A stretch of 64,000 bases of DNA, taken from Neelides folsomi (taxonomy: Eukaryota; Arthropoda; Collembola; Neelipleona; Neelidae). The notes below the pieces were generated by a model, which saw only the letters and a list, made by a program, of their open reading frames with translations, ran no database searches and was not told the origin of the DNA. The DNA is taken from assembly GCA_034687125.1 (NCBI GenBank), contig JAQGBZ010000013.1, forward strand, positions 434,001 to 498,000. The letters run 5' to 3'. The translations under genes and the position numbers were made by a program. This document shows, one piece after another, positions 62,339 to 64,000 of this stretch (positions within the stretch are counted from its first letter, which is position 1; each line of letters begins with the position of its first letter).

Positions 62339-64000
62339 TACGAATATAATTTTTCTCTACTAATTAGCTTACAGGTATATTAATAGGTATTGTAAATAAA
62401 TAGGAAATTGATTTGTTGATCTTCATAATAATCAGTACAAAATAAATAAATCCTTGGTAAATGGAAATTAAAGAGCTAATATTCAAGATATGCCTAAATC
62501 CATGTAAGGTAAACAAAAAGAGCCATCGTATATTTCAAGATCCTTTATTTACTTATTTGATTATTCTTACCTTAAATTCGTTTTCAAGAACATTATATCT
62601 GTGAACAAGATGTGTTGGGTTGCAATTTTCTTTTGTTCTAATAAACTTTATATTTGTGTAGGTCTGGTCTCTATCATGTGAATTATTGTCCTTGTTTCAC
62701 TTCACCGTCAGTCACCTCATGTAATTACGAATACAAACATAAACAATAACTTGGCTAACTAAAGCCGATACAATTAATATTTTATTAAATTTTTCCCATT
62801 GAAGTATTGACATAAAGAGATAAATTTGATAAATGGCTTGGGTTTCAGTTTGCCACAGCACAGATAGATAGAGAATGATTCATTTTATGTATTTTACTGG
62901 GTTAGATAAAATAAATGTAAACAAAAACATATATTTAATATGAGATATTGGTATTATGTTTTATGTACTTACCAATATTATATAGAGAATGATTTGGATG
63001 TTTAGATGTTTACATGCTTTGTGTGATGAAGTGATGATGAGATAAGATAAATAAGGAGAAGGCGAATTAAAACAACATAAGGGAAGTTTGTTCTGGACTT
63101 CAATAACTATTGTACTAATAGAGTTAATAGACTAATACAACTTTTGAGTGTTCCAAATGTTAAGTACAGAACATTCTCTCTCTATATATATATCTCTATA
63201 TTCGAATTACAATGACGTCAGAATATGCACACTGAAACGTTATACTATATAATGTTCCTGTATGTATTTGTGTAAGTGCGTAATGTAATTGTTTATTGAA
63301 ATATATTATTTTACTTGGTTAAATGCAAGGTTAAATGTATTTAAATAGTTATAATAAGTAGTATAATGTTTAAAAAAATTAAAATGAATGAATTGATCAT
63401 TGTAGTCAGCAAATAATCGTAATTGACCAGCAACTTTATTATACTTTACAATTTGTAACAACAGCTTTACATTTTTTTGCAATTAACGCATAATTGATTA
63501 ATTAGTGTTGTATTTATTATTTAATTTATATATTAGTCTAAAATTTTATTAATTTCCTTATAACTTATAGGTAATATAGACATTTTTGGTTTTTTACTAG
63601 GCATTCAATTAATACTTTTATACATCAAACAATATGTTGTTAAAATTTATATTAAATTAAACTAATTTTTCTACATCAATAGTAATTATAGGTATATATT
63701 ATGTATGTAGTATTGTACATTGTACTAAACAATTTGTTTCACTAATAATTAGCGCATTGTATCAATTGAGCTAAATAAATGAAACTGTATGTAACATAAA
63801 GTACATTAATTTATTTTTGTCTAGCGCTATACCATATACCTAGTCAATTTATTATTATTTATTAAATATTAAGGTAGTTTGTACAATTTTACGGCGGTTT
63901 AATGCCTACATATTAGGTTTAAGCTTAGAAATGAATAAGAAGGAATCATATTATTTATTTATTCTAAAATAAAGCGTGCCAAGTATTTATGTACCTTACC
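62339..64000. other. AT-rich flank, no gene seen
   Basis: Includes a short CT/TA microsatellite at about 63176-63200 (CTCTCTCTATATATATAT). No coding exon or large repeat recognised. Confidence 0.4.

Noticed and set aside
1-64000. CRISPR arrays, operons, integrons or other prokaryotic systems
   Set aside because: The window is eukaryotic with spliced genes throughout; no such arrays were seen.

Overview
This is a gene-containing stretch of an AT-rich invertebrate nuclear genome. Genes are split into many exons by mostly short (60-250 bp) GT-AG introns and lie on both strands without operons. A DM4/DM12-type secreted protein, a coracle-like protein 4.1 and a septum/Wnt/midbody gene set of animal type point to an arthropod. 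A crustacean would fit the AT content and the many small TA-flanked fold-back transposons, but the species cannot be fixed from the sequence.

Layout. 1-7 kb: a large coiled-coil gene on + (about 13-15 exons) whose 3' part is split by a fresh fold-back transposon. 8.2-8.7 kb: a tiny chromodomain-only gene on -. 9.7-10.9 kb: an unrecognised 4-exon gene on -. 11.6-12.8 kb: a DM4/DM12 secreted-protein gene on -. 13.4-16 kb: a second coiled-coil gene on +. 16-19 kb: no gene recognised. 19-20.9 kb: a GnT-IV (MGAT4-like) glycosyltransferase on +. 21.8-23.7 kb: Porcupine, the Wnt O-acyltransferase, on +. 24.8-28.4 kb: kinesin-6 KIF23/Pavarotti on -. 29.0-29.7 kb: a 62-residue membrane microprotein on +, divergent from the kinesin. 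29.9-30.2 kb: Tim10 on +. 31.9-33.1 kb: an acidic/basic zinc-finger protein on +. 34-35.8 kb: ABHD13 on +. 36.8-38.3 kb: GDAP1 on +. 39.4-40.7 kb: FITM (fat-storage-inducing) on -. 43.9-61.2 kb: protein 4.1/coracle on +, with a 9.2-kb first coding intron. 62-62.3 kb: a single-pass membrane protein on -.

The genes are housekeeping or developmental and do not form a cluster with a shared job. Several act at membranes: Porcupine, FITM and the glycosyltransferase belong to the ER/Golgi, Tim10, GDAP1 and perhaps the microprotein to mitochondria, and protein 4.1 to the cell cortex. Exon joins were worked out by hand from GT/AG sites and phase continuity. For nearly every gene all phases close exactly, which supports the models.

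I found no clear undescribed multi-gene system. The most useful discoveries are the chromodomain-only gene, which falls in exons too short to show up as an open frame, two probable alternative-splicing points in protein 4.1, a membrane microprotein gene carrying a DNA transposon with a perfect 8-bp target duplication in its only coding intron, and five inverted-repeat transposons of at least three kinds.
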